From the NCBI GenBank assembly GCA_958352815.1, contig CATWQA010000030.1:1-28160 (forward strand): a stretch of 28,160 bases of DNA, in the 5' to 3' direction. Shown piece after piece: positions 7,437 to 14,445 of the stretch. Source of the stretch: an uncultured Eubacteriales bacterium (lineage in GTDB: Bacteria; Bacillota; Clostridia; Monoglobales; Monoglobaceae). A program made the translations under genes and the position numbers. Each line of letters starts with the position of its first letter. Position 1 is the first letter of the stretch. The notes beneath the pieces are model-generated. The model saw only the letters and a program-made list of their open reading frames with translations. It did not search any database and was not told the DNA's origin.

Positions 7437-8747
7437 ATGTGGTATGATGAAAGTGTGTTCTATCAAATTTATCCTATAGGCTTCTGCGGAGCGCCGAGGG
7501 AAAACGACGGTGTTTATGAAAACCGTATTAAAAAGGTTATTGACTGGATACCTCATATTAAGGAGGTGGGCTGCAACGCAATATATTTCTCCCCGATTTT
7601 TCAGTCGGACGCCCACGGCTACGACACAAGAGATTACAAAACTATAGACTGCCGCCTGGGAAACAACGAGGACTTTAAAATAGTTTGCGAAAAGCTTCAT
7701 GAAAACGGCATTAAGGTTATCCTTGACGGTGTTTTCAACCATGTGGGCAGAGGCTTTTGGGCGTTTAGAGATGTAATAGAAAAGAAGTGGGACTCCCCTT
7801 ATACAGACTGGTTCCATATAAGCTTTGACGGCAACAGCGGCTACAACGACGGCTTTTGGTATGAAGGCTGGGAGGGGCATTATGAGCTGGTAAAGCTCAA
7901 TCTGCGCAATCCCGCCGTCGTAAGCTATATTCTTGAATGTGTGGACTTTTGGGTAAAGGAATTTGATATTGACGGGCTCCGACTTGACGTTGCCTACTGT
8001 CTGGAGCAGGATTTCCTGAGAACGCTGCGCTGGCACTGCAACTCGGTTAAAGAGGATTTTGTGCTGGTGGGCGAGCTGCTCCACGGGGACTATAACCTGT
8101 TTGTGTCCGAGGACAAGCTCCACAGCTGCACCAACTATGAATGCTATAAAGGGCTGCACTCCAGCTTTAACTCCGAAAATATGTTCGAGATTATCCACTC
8201 CCTTATCAGGCAGTTCGGCCCCGACAACTGGTGCCTGTACAGAGGCAAGCATCTCTTATCATTCGTGGATAACCATGACGTAACGAGAATTGCGGACATG
8301 CTCCAAAAAAAGGAGCATCTGCCGCTTATATACGGACTGTTGTTCGGTATGCCCGGGGTTCCCTGTATTTACTACGGAAGCGAGTGGGGAGCAAGGGGCA
8401 AAAAGCAGGACGGAGACCCCGCCCTCAGACCCTGCTTTGATAATCCCGAAAGCAACGAGCTAACAGAGTTTATTTCAAAGCTTGCAGAGGCGCACAAAGG
8501 ATCAAAAGCTCTGTGCTACGGCGACTTTAAGTCCGTTGTTCTGACAAATAAGCAGGCGATTTTCCAGCGTCAAGCGGAGAACGAACGCGTTCTCGTTGCG
8601 ATCAACATAGACTCCGAGCCCTACACCGCCCATTTTGACGCAGGCTGCGGCTTGGCAGAAGATTTAATCACAGGAAAAACTCACGACTTCGGCGGCGGCA
8701 GTGAGCTCCCGCCCTACAGCGTTCAATACTGGAAAATGGAAAAATAA
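7437..8747 (+). CDS. Cytoplasmic GH13 (alpha-amylase family) glycoside hydrolase
   Basis: The 436-residue protein has no signal peptide and all four GH13 regions: DGVFNHVG (Asp97, Asn101, His102), GLRLDVAYC with the nucleophile Asp184, LVGELLH with the acid/base Glu213, and FVDNHD with Asp281. A short C-terminal beta domain follows from about residue 375. Family members hydrolyse or transfer alpha-1,4 or alpha-1,6 glucosidic bonds. The compact size and cytoplasmic location suggest a neopullulanase, cyclomaltodextrinase or maltogenic-type enzyme working on imported maltodextrins or glycogen; the exact specificity is not visible. The start at 7437 has GAGGA 6 nt upstream, whereas the earlier ATG at 7392 overlaps the -10 region. 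It is monocistronic, with its own promoter and terminator. Confidence 0.9.
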   Translation: MWYDESVFYQIYPIGFCGAPRENDGVYENRIKKVIDWIPHIKEVGCNAIYFSPIFQSDAHGYDTRDYKTIDCRLGNNEDFKIVCEKLHENGIKVILDGVFNHVGRGFWAFRDVIEKKWDSPYTDWFHISFDGNSGYNDGFWYEGWEGHYELVKLNLRNPAVVSYILECVDFWVKEFDIDGLRLDVAYCLEQDFLRTLRWHCNSVKEDFVLVGELLHGDYNLFVSEDKLHSCTNYECYKGLHSSFNSENMFEIIHSLIRQFGPDNWCLYRGKHLLSFVDNHDVTRIADMLQKKEHLPLIYGLLFGMPGVPCIYYGSEWGARGKKQDGDPALRPCFDNPESNELTEFISKLAEAHKGSKALCYGDFKSVVLTNKQAIFQRQAENERVLVAINIDSEPYTAHFDAGCGLAEDLITGKTHDFGGGSELPPYSVQYWKMEK

Positions 8748-8756
8748 CTTGAACAC

Positions 8757-8790
8757 AACGGGGCTGGCCTTAACGCGACAGCCCCGTTTT
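8757..8790 (+). terminator. Intrinsic terminator after the GH13 gene
   Basis: A perfect 9-bp GC-rich stem (8757-8765 with 8780-8788) closes a 14-nt loop and is followed by TT then AATT. It lies between the convergent GH13 and nnrE genes; a T-tract exists only on the plus side. Confidence 0.8.
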
Positions 8791-8795
8791 AATTA

Positions 8796-9437
8796 TTACA
8801 GATTATGACATTCTTCGGGAATACCAATGTCTATACACTTGATTTTCCCACAGTTTTCAAGAGCGGATATGTGAGCGTTTTTCAGACTGTCTATGGCAAT
8901 AGTATGGTCAGCCTTAAAGGCTCCCTCGGCGACCGTGCCGTCATCACTGACGCCGCTGGGAATATCAACGGCATATTTAACGGCGTCCGCCTCGTTTGCT
9001 ATCTTAAAAAGCTCTTTTATTTCGGGTTTCAGTTCCCCATGAAAGCCCGTTCCGTAAACACAGTCCGCAATAACCTCGCAACCGTAAATAATCGGCAGAC
9101 TTTTATCAGGGTCAAAGCTTAAAATCTCAATCCCCATATCCTTGGCGATTTCAAAATTCTTTTCGGCGTCCGGAGTCTTTGGCTCTCCGTCCGCAAGCAC
9201 TATCAGCGGACTTCCGCCCAGTTCCTTTATTTTTCTCGCCGCAACATAACCGTCTCCACCGTTGTTTCCTGTGCCCACACATATTAAAATCAGCTTTGTT
9301 TCAAACTTTTCTGTTGTCTCTTTTATGTAATCGGCAACGCCCTTTCCCGCATTTTCCATCATATCGTAATATGAAAGACCTTGCTTGTTGGCGTTTTCTT
9401 CGATTTTCTTCATCTGGGCTGAACTTACAACTCTCAT
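8796..9437 (-). CDS. nnrE: NAD(P)H-hydrate epimerase, stand-alone YjeF_N domain
   Basis: This enzyme converts R-NAD(P)HX, a damaged hydrated cofactor, to the S form that the partner dehydratase repairs. The 213-residue protein is a YjeF N-terminal domain: SSAQMKKIEENA, YDMMENAG, the NNGGDG loop (residues 58-63), Asp125 in ADCVYGTG and the DIPSG motif (158-162). The C-terminal NnrD dehydratase domain usually fused to it in bacteria is absent and not encoded in the window, so repair would need a separate gene. An upstream ATG at 9467 is in frame but overlaps the previous gene; GGGAGG stands 6 nt before the ATG at 9437, which is chosen. Third gene of the mntP operon, 16 nt after the DUF6062-like gene. 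Confidence 0.9.
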   Translation of the reverse strand: MRVVSSAQMKKIEENANKQGLSYYDMMENAGKGVADYIKETTEKFETKLILICVGTGNNGGDGYVAARKIKELGGSPLIVLADGEPKTPDAEKNFEIAKDMGIEILSFDPDKSLPIIYGCEVIADCVYGTGFHGELKPEIKELFKIANEADAVKYAVDIPSGVSDDGTVAEGAFKADHTIAIDSLKNAHISALENCGKIKCIDIGIPEECHNL

Positions 9438-9453
9438 AGCGCACCTCCCGAAA

Positions 9454-10185
9454 TCATTCTTCAACAACCTCTCCCGACAGCTTCAGTATTCCCCGCGGAA
9501 CCGCATCCTCCGAGTTCTTCCAGGGCTCATCCTTAAATCTGTAGTCAAACTTCTGAATAAACCAATCAACATCCTCTTGAAGAATATCCAAATTTTTAAG
9601 CTCTAAGGGCGCAATCTCCCTCAAAAACTCGTTAAACTTATCATGCCCGAGCTTTTTCTCACCCTCTCTAAGCAGCATATTAAAGTGCTCCAGGCAGAAG
9701 CCCTTTGACTTTGTGACCTTGTCCCGAAAGTCCCTATCTCTCTTCCACATGTAAAAGAAGGTGTCTATGTAGCTGTTCATTCTTGACTCCATTCTTTTGC
9801 AGGCGTAGCAAGAGCCTTCCAGCTTTGAAAGGTACTCAGCAGCCTTCAAATGGTTTTCACTCTTTTTAAACAAGCTCTTTTTGCCTGAACCCTCCTTCAT
9901 ATCATCTTCAAGGAGGCCCTTAAGGTTTTCACGGACGTTTTTAAGATGAGTGTCTATCATGAGAGCGACACCCAGTCTGTTTTGAGCGCCGAACATTTGG
10001 GCATAGTGCTTCTTGCAAAAGCCCAGCTTATCGGTCTCCCCCCGAATATCCTCCTCCATGTACGACGGACCCAGAATATAATCCAAAATATCATTCTCAA
10101 GCTTTTTATTCAGCGTACAGAACAGACACTCACCATCCTGCTCCAGAGCCTCGTTTACCGGTATGGTGTACAATTCTTCTTTCAC
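9454..10185 (-). CDS. DUF6062-like protein with two Cys/His metal-site repeats
   Basis: The 243-residue soluble protein has no known activity. Its clearest feature is an internal duplication: Cys20-x2-Cys23 with Phe-Cys57-x2-His60, and Cys126-x2-Cys129 with Phe-Cys164-x2-His167. The two C-x-x-C to F-C-x-x-H units are spaced almost identically (33 and 34 residues), which suggests two zinc or iron-sulfur sites in a helical scaffold. A charged Lys-rich linker joins them (about 95-112). The C-terminus has WFIQKFDYRFKDEPW. I recall this arrangement from clostridial proteins annotated DUF6062, but could not search. It sits between mntP (22 nt) and nnrE (16 nt), so it shares their transcript; a metal-dependent role is inference. 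Confidence 0.7.
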   Translation of the reverse strand: MKEELYTIPVNEALEQDGECLFCTLNKKLENDILDYILGPSYMEEDIRGETDKLGFCKKHYAQMFGAQNRLGVALMIDTHLKNVRENLKGLLEDDMKEGSGKKSLFKKSENHLKAAEYLSKLEGSCYACKRMESRMNSYIDTFFYMWKRDRDFRDKVTKSKGFCLEHFNMLLREGEKKLGHDKFNEFLREIAPLELKNLDILQEDVDWFIQKFDYRFKDEPWKNSEDAVPRGILKLSGEVVEE

Positions 10186-10207
10186 GGAAACATCCCCTTA
10201 ATTAAAT

Positions 10208-10777
10208 TTAAAACGTCATCATTCCTATACCCTCAAGCAGGATTTTTAAGCCTATTAAAATCAAAATAACTCCGCCCGCAATTTCAGCCTTAGACTTAAA
10301 CTTCACGCCAAACCTGTTACCGACCATAACCCCCACAACCGAAAGGGCAAATGTTATAATTCCAATCAACGCAACTGAGGAAAAAATTTCAACCTGCAAA
10401 AACGCAAAGGATATTCCCACAGCAAGAGCGTCAATACTGGTGGCTATGGCAAGCATGGTTATCTCCTTAAAGTCATATTGAATAGAATTATCTCCGCCGT
10501 CACACTCGGTAACAGCCTCGTATATCATCTTGCCGCCAATAAACACCAGCAGCACAAATGCTATCCAGTGGTCAATACTGGTGATATAAGCTTCAAACTG
10601 CTTGCCTGCAAACCAGCCGATAAGCGGCATTAGAGCCTGAAAACCGCCGAAGAACAGAGCGATTATAAAAGTGTATCTATAATCAATTTTCCGCATCTTG
10701 AGCCCCTTACAGACAGACACTGCGAAAGCATCCATTGCAAGCCCTACGGCGATTAAAATAACCTCAACAATTGACAT
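10208..10777 (-). CDS. mntP: Manganese efflux pump MntP
   Basis: MntP exports Mn2+ across the cytoplasmic membrane and protects against manganese excess. The 189-residue protein has six predicted membrane segments in two related halves, each with the conserved acidic motif: GLAMDAFAVSVCKG in the first segment and ATSIDALAVGISF in the fourth. The length matches the family. The ATG at 10777 follows GGAG by 4 nt; an in-frame upstream start at 10801 is not a normal site and is less likely. It is the first gene of an operon with the DUF6062-like gene and nnrE. Its own promoter (10832-10860), a palindrome at the transcription start and a GC hairpin beside the ribosome-binding site suggest regulation. 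Confidence 0.93.
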   Translation of the reverse strand: MSIVEVILIAVGLAMDAFAVSVCKGLKMRKIDYRYTFIIALFFGGFQALMPLIGWFAGKQFEAYITSIDHWIAFVLLVFIGGKMIYEAVTECDGGDNSIQYDFKEITMLAIATSIDALAVGISFAFLQVEIFSSVALIGIITFALSVVGVMVGNRFGVKFKSKAEIAGGVILILIGLKILLEGIGMMTF

Positions 10778-10785
10778 AAAACTCC

Positions 10786-10799
10786 GCGCCCTCGGGCGC
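10786..10799 (-). promoter_or_regulatory. GC hairpin touching the mntP ribosome-binding site
   Basis: A perfect GCGCC/GGCGC stem with a 4-nt loop lies in the mntP leader and ends exactly where GGAG (10785-10782) begins. It could influence ribosome access. The leader (about 48 nt) is too short and lacks the conserved blocks of a yybP-ykoY manganese riboswitch. Confidence 0.4.
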
Positions 10800-10815
10800 A
10801 ATCCCCCCTCAGATA

Positions 10816-10831
10816 TAACTTAACAAGTTAA
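10816..10831. promoter_or_regulatory. Palindromic candidate operator at mntP transcription start
   Basis: TTAACAAGTTAA (10820-10831) has TTAAC and GTTAA arms with a 2-bp centre, overlapping a second repeat TAACTT-AAC-AAGTTA (10816-10830). It directly adjoins the -10 box and covers the expected start point, a classic repressor position. The arms and spacing match the zinc regulator AdcR/ZitR box of streptococci and lactococci as I remember it, though the centre differs. The regulator is unknown. Confidence 0.45.
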
Positions 10832-10860
10832 ATTATACCACTACCTAATAAGTTATTCAA
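10832..10860 (-). promoter_or_regulatory. Promoter of the mntP operon
   Basis: On the minus strand TTGAAT (10860-10855) and a perfect TATAAT (10837-10832) are 17 bp apart. The -35 box overlaps the last codons and stop of pflA, so mntP has its own start despite following pflA closely. No pflA terminator precedes it. Confidence 0.75.
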
Positions 10861-11692
10861 CCTTTTTTACATAAGTTTTCAATAATTTTAAATTATCATT
10901 TAAAAACTGCTCCCATTTTTGGGTCAGCTTCTTGTCCATAGGCGGAAGTCCGTCCAGCCTGTACTTAATTCCCAGCTCATTATACTTATTTACCCCCAAG
11001 GTGTGATACGGAAGGATTTCATATTTTTCCACTCCGGGTATTGATTTTGTAAAAGTGAAAAGCTGCTTTATATACTCAAAATTGTCGTTTATCCCCGGTA
11101 CAATAACCGCCCTAATCCACACCTTTACGCCCTGTTCCTTAACCATTTCCAAAAATTCATTAAAAATATCCATCTCCCTGCAGGTTATGTTTTTATATAT
11201 TGCAGGGTCAACATGCTTTATATCAAGCAAAATTAAATCTGTATAGGTTAAAATATTCCTATATTTAGGTCTGTATTCCGCCGCTCCGCAATGCCCGACG
11301 CCGGATGTATCTATTGCCGTATGGATATTATAATATTTGCATTTTTTGAGCATATCAAGCAAAAACTCCGGCTGCAGCAAAGGTTCTCCGCCGGAAAAGG
11401 TCACGCCCCCGCCTGAAGAAATATAATAAGGCTTAAACTTGAGAATTTTATCAATCATATCCTTTGAGCTGACAACCTTATTGGGCGAAGTTGACCAAGT
11501 ATCAGGATTATGACAATAAGCACACCTTAAATTGCAACCCTGCATAAAAATAACCGACCGAACTCCCGGTCCGTCAACGCTGCCCATGCTCTCAAAGGAG
11601 TGAATATTGCCGATTGTCTCTGTTTCAAGAATAGATTTATCTGTAAAGCTATTAACCTTTTCGCATTCGCAAATTTTCACTAATTTCACCAC
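10853..11692 (-). CDS. pflA: Pyruvate formate-lyase activating enzyme (radical SAM)
   Basis: PflA uses S-adenosylmethionine and a [4Fe-4S] cluster to create the glycyl radical on PflB. Visible are SVDGPGVRSVIFMQGC, the radical-SAM cluster motif Cys53-x3-Cys57-x2-Cys60 (CNLRCAYC), SGGEPLLQPEF near residue 100, and the IPGIND and ILPYHTLGVNKY blocks. The protein is about 279 residues, some 25 longer than typical at the N-terminus, with an extra Cys8/Cys10 pair. The start is uncertain: the frame opens at a GTG at 11692 without a good ribosome-binding site, and a TATAAT-like box lies right beside it. It is downstream of its substrate gene pflB but 337 nt away, beyond a hairpin, so it may have a separate promoter. 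Confidence 0.92.
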   Translation of the reverse strand: MVKLVKICECEKVNSFTDKSILETETIGNIHSFESMGSVDGPGVRSVIFMQGCNLRCAYCHNPDTWSTSPNKVVSSKDMIDKILKFKPYYISSGGGVTFSGGEPLLQPEFLLDMLKKCKYYNIHTAIDTSGVGHCGAAEYRPKYRNILTYTDLILLDIKHVDPAIYKNITCREMDIFNEFLEMVKEQGVKVWIRAVIVPGINDNFEYIKQLFTFTKSIPGVEKYEILPYHTLGVNKYNELGIKYRLDGLPPMDKKLTQKWEQFLNDNLKLLKTYVKKVE

Positions 11693-11900
11693 TTCATTAT
11701 AGTATAATATGTAAAGTTATTTACCTTGCCGTTTTGAATACTCGTTCGGTTGTGCTCCGAACACTGTACCCAAACACAATTATGTAATTATGTTATTATC
11801 GCAACAGCAAATCAATATTCGTAGTATCGTGTAACAGCTAAAACTTTATATTTAAATTATAATCCCTGTTATTTTATATACTCACATTAATGTGTCTGTC

Positions 11901-11946
11901 GCCCGCCCTATTGCGCTCGCCCGACCTCCCCGAGCGCAGGGCGGGC
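11901..11946. repeat. GC-rich long hairpin element
   Basis: GCCCGCCCT (11901-11909) pairs perfectly with AGGGCGGGC (11938-11946), and GCGCTC (11913-11918) pairs with GAGCGC (11932-11937), leaving a 3-nt bulge and a 13-nt loop. The composition differs sharply from the surrounding A+T-rich spacer. The words AATGTGTC and GCTCGCCCG at its left side also occur, in the same order and orientation, in the rnfC leader element (1236-1243, 1271-1279), so both may belong to one interspersed repeat family. Confidence 0.45.
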
Positions 11947-11991
11947 AAACAAAAGTCAAATCCTTTATCAAAATACGATTATACAGGTTTA

Positions 11992-12016
11992 AAGGACGAA
12001 CTGCCCGTTCGTCCTT
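11992..12016 (-). terminator. Intrinsic terminator hairpin after pflB
   Basis: A perfect 10-bp inverted repeat (11992-12001 with 12007-12016; core GGACGAAC/GTTCGTCC) with a 5-nt loop lies 13 nt after the pflB stop. On the minus strand TTT follows the stem. Confidence 0.75.
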
Positions 12017-12029
12017 ATAGTTATACTGT

Positions 12030-14267
12030 CTACATAGATTCATGAAATGTTCTTGAAATCACTTCAAGCTGCTGTTCTCTGGTCAATCTGTTGAAGTTTA
12101 CCGCGTATCCCGACACTCTCACGGTCAGCGTAGGATACATTTCAGGGTGTTCCATTGCATCCTCCAGGGTTGCTCTGTTTAACACATTCACATTGAGATG
12201 AAACCCGCCCTTTTCAAAATATCCGTCAAGAAGCCCGGTCAGGTTATTAATTCTGTCCTTTTCGGATTTTCCCAGGGCGTCGGGAACAATCGAAAATGTG
12301 TTTGAAATTCCGTCCTGGCAGCAATCCGCAAACCTTAGCTTGGCAACAGAGTTTAGGGACGCCAGTGCCCCGTTAATATCTCTGCCGTGCATAGGGTTTG
12401 CTCCGGGAGCAAAGGCTTCCCCCGCCTTTCTTCCGTCGGGGGTTGCTCCCGTTTTCTTTCCGTACACAACGTTTGAGGTTATTGTCAGCACAGACAATGT
12501 CGGCTCAGAGTCTCTGTATGTGGGGTGTTTTTTCAGCTCTTCAAAAAACTTTTCCAGCACCTCTGAGGCTATGCTGTCAACCCTGTCGTCATCGTTGCCG
12601 TACTTTGGGTAGTCGCCTACAGTTTCAAAATCATAGGCATAGCCGTCTTTATCCCTAATCGGTTTTACCTTGGCATATTTTATGGCAGACAACGAGTCAG
12701 CCACGACAGACAGCCCTGCCACGCCAAACGCCATAAATCTCTTAACGTCCGTGTCATGAAGCGCCATTTGCCCTGCTTCATATGCATACTTATCATGCAT
12801 ATAATGTATGGTATTCATAGTGTTCACATACAGCTCCGCAACCTCCTCAAGACACTTGCAGTATGATTTCATCACAGCATCATAGTCAAGATATTCACCG
12901 TCAGACATGGGCTCCGCACTGTCTAAAACCTTTTTATGGTTAATCGCATCAACGCCATCGTTTATTGCCATAAGCATTGTTTTAGCTAAATTTACTCTCG
13001 CCCCGAAGAACTGCATACGCTTCCCCACCTCCATCGAGGACACGCAGCAGGCAATGCCGTAATCATCGCCGTACATGGGGCGCATTAGGTCGTCATTCTC
13101 ATACTGTATGGCGTCTGTCTCAATGCTCATTTTCGCACAGTATCTTTTAAACGCCTCGGGCATTTGCTTGCTCCACAGAACCGTCATATTAGGCTCGGGA
13201 GCCGGGTCAAGATTAGTTAAGGTGTGCAGCATTCTGTATGCGGTTTTGGTGACCATAGTTTTCCCGTTACAGCCCATGCCCCCTATAGATTCGGTCACCC
13301 AGGTGGGGTCTCCGGAAAAAAGCTCGTTATATTCCGGGGTTCTCAGATGTCTCACAAGCCTGAGCTTTATGACAAGCTGGTCTATAAGCTCCTGCGCCTC
13401 CACCTCGGTCAGTTCCCCTTTCTCCATATCACGGCTGATGTATATATCAAAAAAGGCCGTATTTCTGCCAAAGGACATAGCCGCTCCGTTGTTTTCCTTA
13501 ACGCTTGCAAGATAACCGAAATAGGTAAACTGCACGGCTTCCTTTGCGTTGCGAGCGGGTTTTGAAATGTCAAATCCATACCTTGAAGCCATGCTCTTAA
13601 TTTGTTCAAGAGCTCTAATCTGCATTCGGATTTCTTCCCTGAGCCTGATTACATCATCAGAAGCAGGAATACTTTCCCTTTGGACAAAATCGACCTGCTT
13701 ATGTTTTATGAGCGCGTCAATTCCGTAAAGAGCAACCCGTCTGTAGTCTCCTATAATTCTGCCTCTCCCGTATGCGTCCGGAAGCCCCGTCATCAATCCT
13801 GCCGACCTTGCCGCCCTCATCTTTGAGGTGTACGCGTCAAAAACACCATCGTTATGGGTTTTTCTGTACTCCTTAAAATGCTTTTTTATATCCTTGTTCA
13901 GTTCAAAGCCGTACTCCTTTAAGGACTGCTCCACCATTCTCATGCCGCCGTATGGGTTTACGATACGCTTCAAAGGTGCGTCTGTCTGCAAGCCGACTAT
14001 TACCTCGTTTTCCTTATCGATGTATCCTGGCTCAAAATTGTCAATTCCCGAGACAACATTTGTCTCAACATCAATAACGCCTTTTTTAATTTCTTCGATT
14101 GTAAGCTCGCGGACGATTTTATATATCTTATCCGTCTTGCGGCTTCGTCCCGCCAAAAAGCTTTCGTCCCCCTCATATGGTGTGTAATTATTTCTTATAA
14201 AATCCTCAACGTCTATTGAACTCTGCCAAACACCGTGTTTGAACCCTTGCCACGCCGTACTTTCCAT
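12030..14267 (-). CDS. pflB: Formate C-acetyltransferase (pyruvate formate-lyase)
   Basis: PflB splits pyruvate with coenzyme A into acetyl-CoA and formate by a glycyl-radical mechanism, an oxygen-sensitive reaction central to mixed-acid fermentation. The 745-residue length is normal. The active-site pair Cys407-Cys408 lies in YGIACCVSSMEVGKRM, and the radical glycine Gly720 lies in RVSGYAVNFNRL near the C-terminus, followed by the canonical LTREQQLEVISRTFHE end. The presence of adjacent cysteines marks true PFL rather than choline, glycerol or hydroxyphenylacetate lyases. An excellent AAGGAGG stands before the ATG. It is transcribed alone, ends in a hairpin at 11992-12016, and its activase gene follows. 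No clear promoter or ZTP riboswitch was found in the 178 nt upstream. Confidence 0.98.
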   Translation of the reverse strand: MESTAWQGFKHGVWQSSIDVEDFIRNNYTPYEGDESFLAGRSRKTDKIYKIVRELTIEEIKKGVIDVETNVVSGIDNFEPGYIDKENEVIVGLQTDAPLKRIVNPYGGMRMVEQSLKEYGFELNKDIKKHFKEYRKTHNDGVFDAYTSKMRAARSAGLMTGLPDAYGRGRIIGDYRRVALYGIDALIKHKQVDFVQRESIPASDDVIRLREEIRMQIRALEQIKSMASRYGFDISKPARNAKEAVQFTYFGYLASVKENNGAAMSFGRNTAFFDIYISRDMEKGELTEVEAQELIDQLVIKLRLVRHLRTPEYNELFSGDPTWVTESIGGMGCNGKTMVTKTAYRMLHTLTNLDPAPEPNMTVLWSKQMPEAFKRYCAKMSIETDAIQYENDDLMRPMYGDDYGIACCVSSMEVGKRMQFFGARVNLAKTMLMAINDGVDAINHKKVLDSAEPMSDGEYLDYDAVMKSYCKCLEEVAELYVNTMNTIHYMHDKYAYEAGQMALHDTDVKRFMAFGVAGLSVVADSLSAIKYAKVKPIRDKDGYAYDFETVGDYPKYGNDDDRVDSIASEVLEKFFEELKKHPTYRDSEPTLSVLTITSNVVYGKKTGATPDGRKAGEAFAPGANPMHGRDINGALASLNSVAKLRFADCCQDGISNTFSIVPDALGKSEKDRINNLTGLLDGYFEKGGFHLNVNVLNRATLEDAMEHPEMYPTLTVRVSGYAVNFNRLTREQQLEVISRTFHESM

Positions 14268-14387
14268 ATATATCCTCCTTAGCTGCTTTTAATCATTGTT
14301 TAGTCATATTTTTCGTAACACGGCAAGAAAATATACGCAGTACGGCTTAGATATGTCTTTTGAAAAAATTATGTAATATTTTAAACA

Positions 14388-14416
14388 TTGACTTAGGAAT
14401 AAAAATAGTGTAGAAT
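14388..14416 (+). promoter_or_regulatory. Promoter of the acyltransferase gene
   Basis: TTGACT (14388-14393) and TAGAAT (14411-14416) are exactly 17 bp apart. Transcription from about 14423 gives a leader of roughly 22 nt with AGAGG before the ATG. Confidence 0.75.
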
Positions 14417-14445
14417 ATACTTAGAATTTTACAGAGGTAAACCAT

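Larger units (their letters stand above)
11693..12029. other. 337-nt non-coding gap between pflB and pflA
   Basis: No gene is supported here. The gap holds the pflB terminator hairpin (11992-12016), a GC-rich hairpin element (11901-11946), a 12-bp palindrome CACATTAATGTG (11883-11894) and a small inverted repeat with GTTCGG/CCGAAC arms (about 11744-11762). The pflA-proximal 200 nt are A+T-rich and should contain its promoter, but no pair of boxes stands out. Confidence 0.6.

Noticed and set aside
7401..8252. Long open frame (283 codons) antisense to the GH13 gene
   Set aside because: It is the complement of a conserved enzyme gene, shows no recognisable domain, and is an expected by-product of the codon use of the sense gene.
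10778..10852. yybP-ykoY manganese riboswitch ahead of mntP
   Set aside because: The leader from the predicted start is only about 48 nt and lacks the conserved internal-loop blocks; only a short hairpin is present.
13075..13565. Open frames of 113-146 codons on the plus strand inside pflB
   Set aside because: They lie wholly within a highly conserved coding sequence and have no ribosome-binding site or family features.
14268..14445. ZTP (pfl-motif) riboswitch ahead of pflB
   Set aside because: No CCGCCUGGGCA-like conserved segment or the paired upstream stem is seen in the 178 nt; the region is plain A+T-rich spacer.
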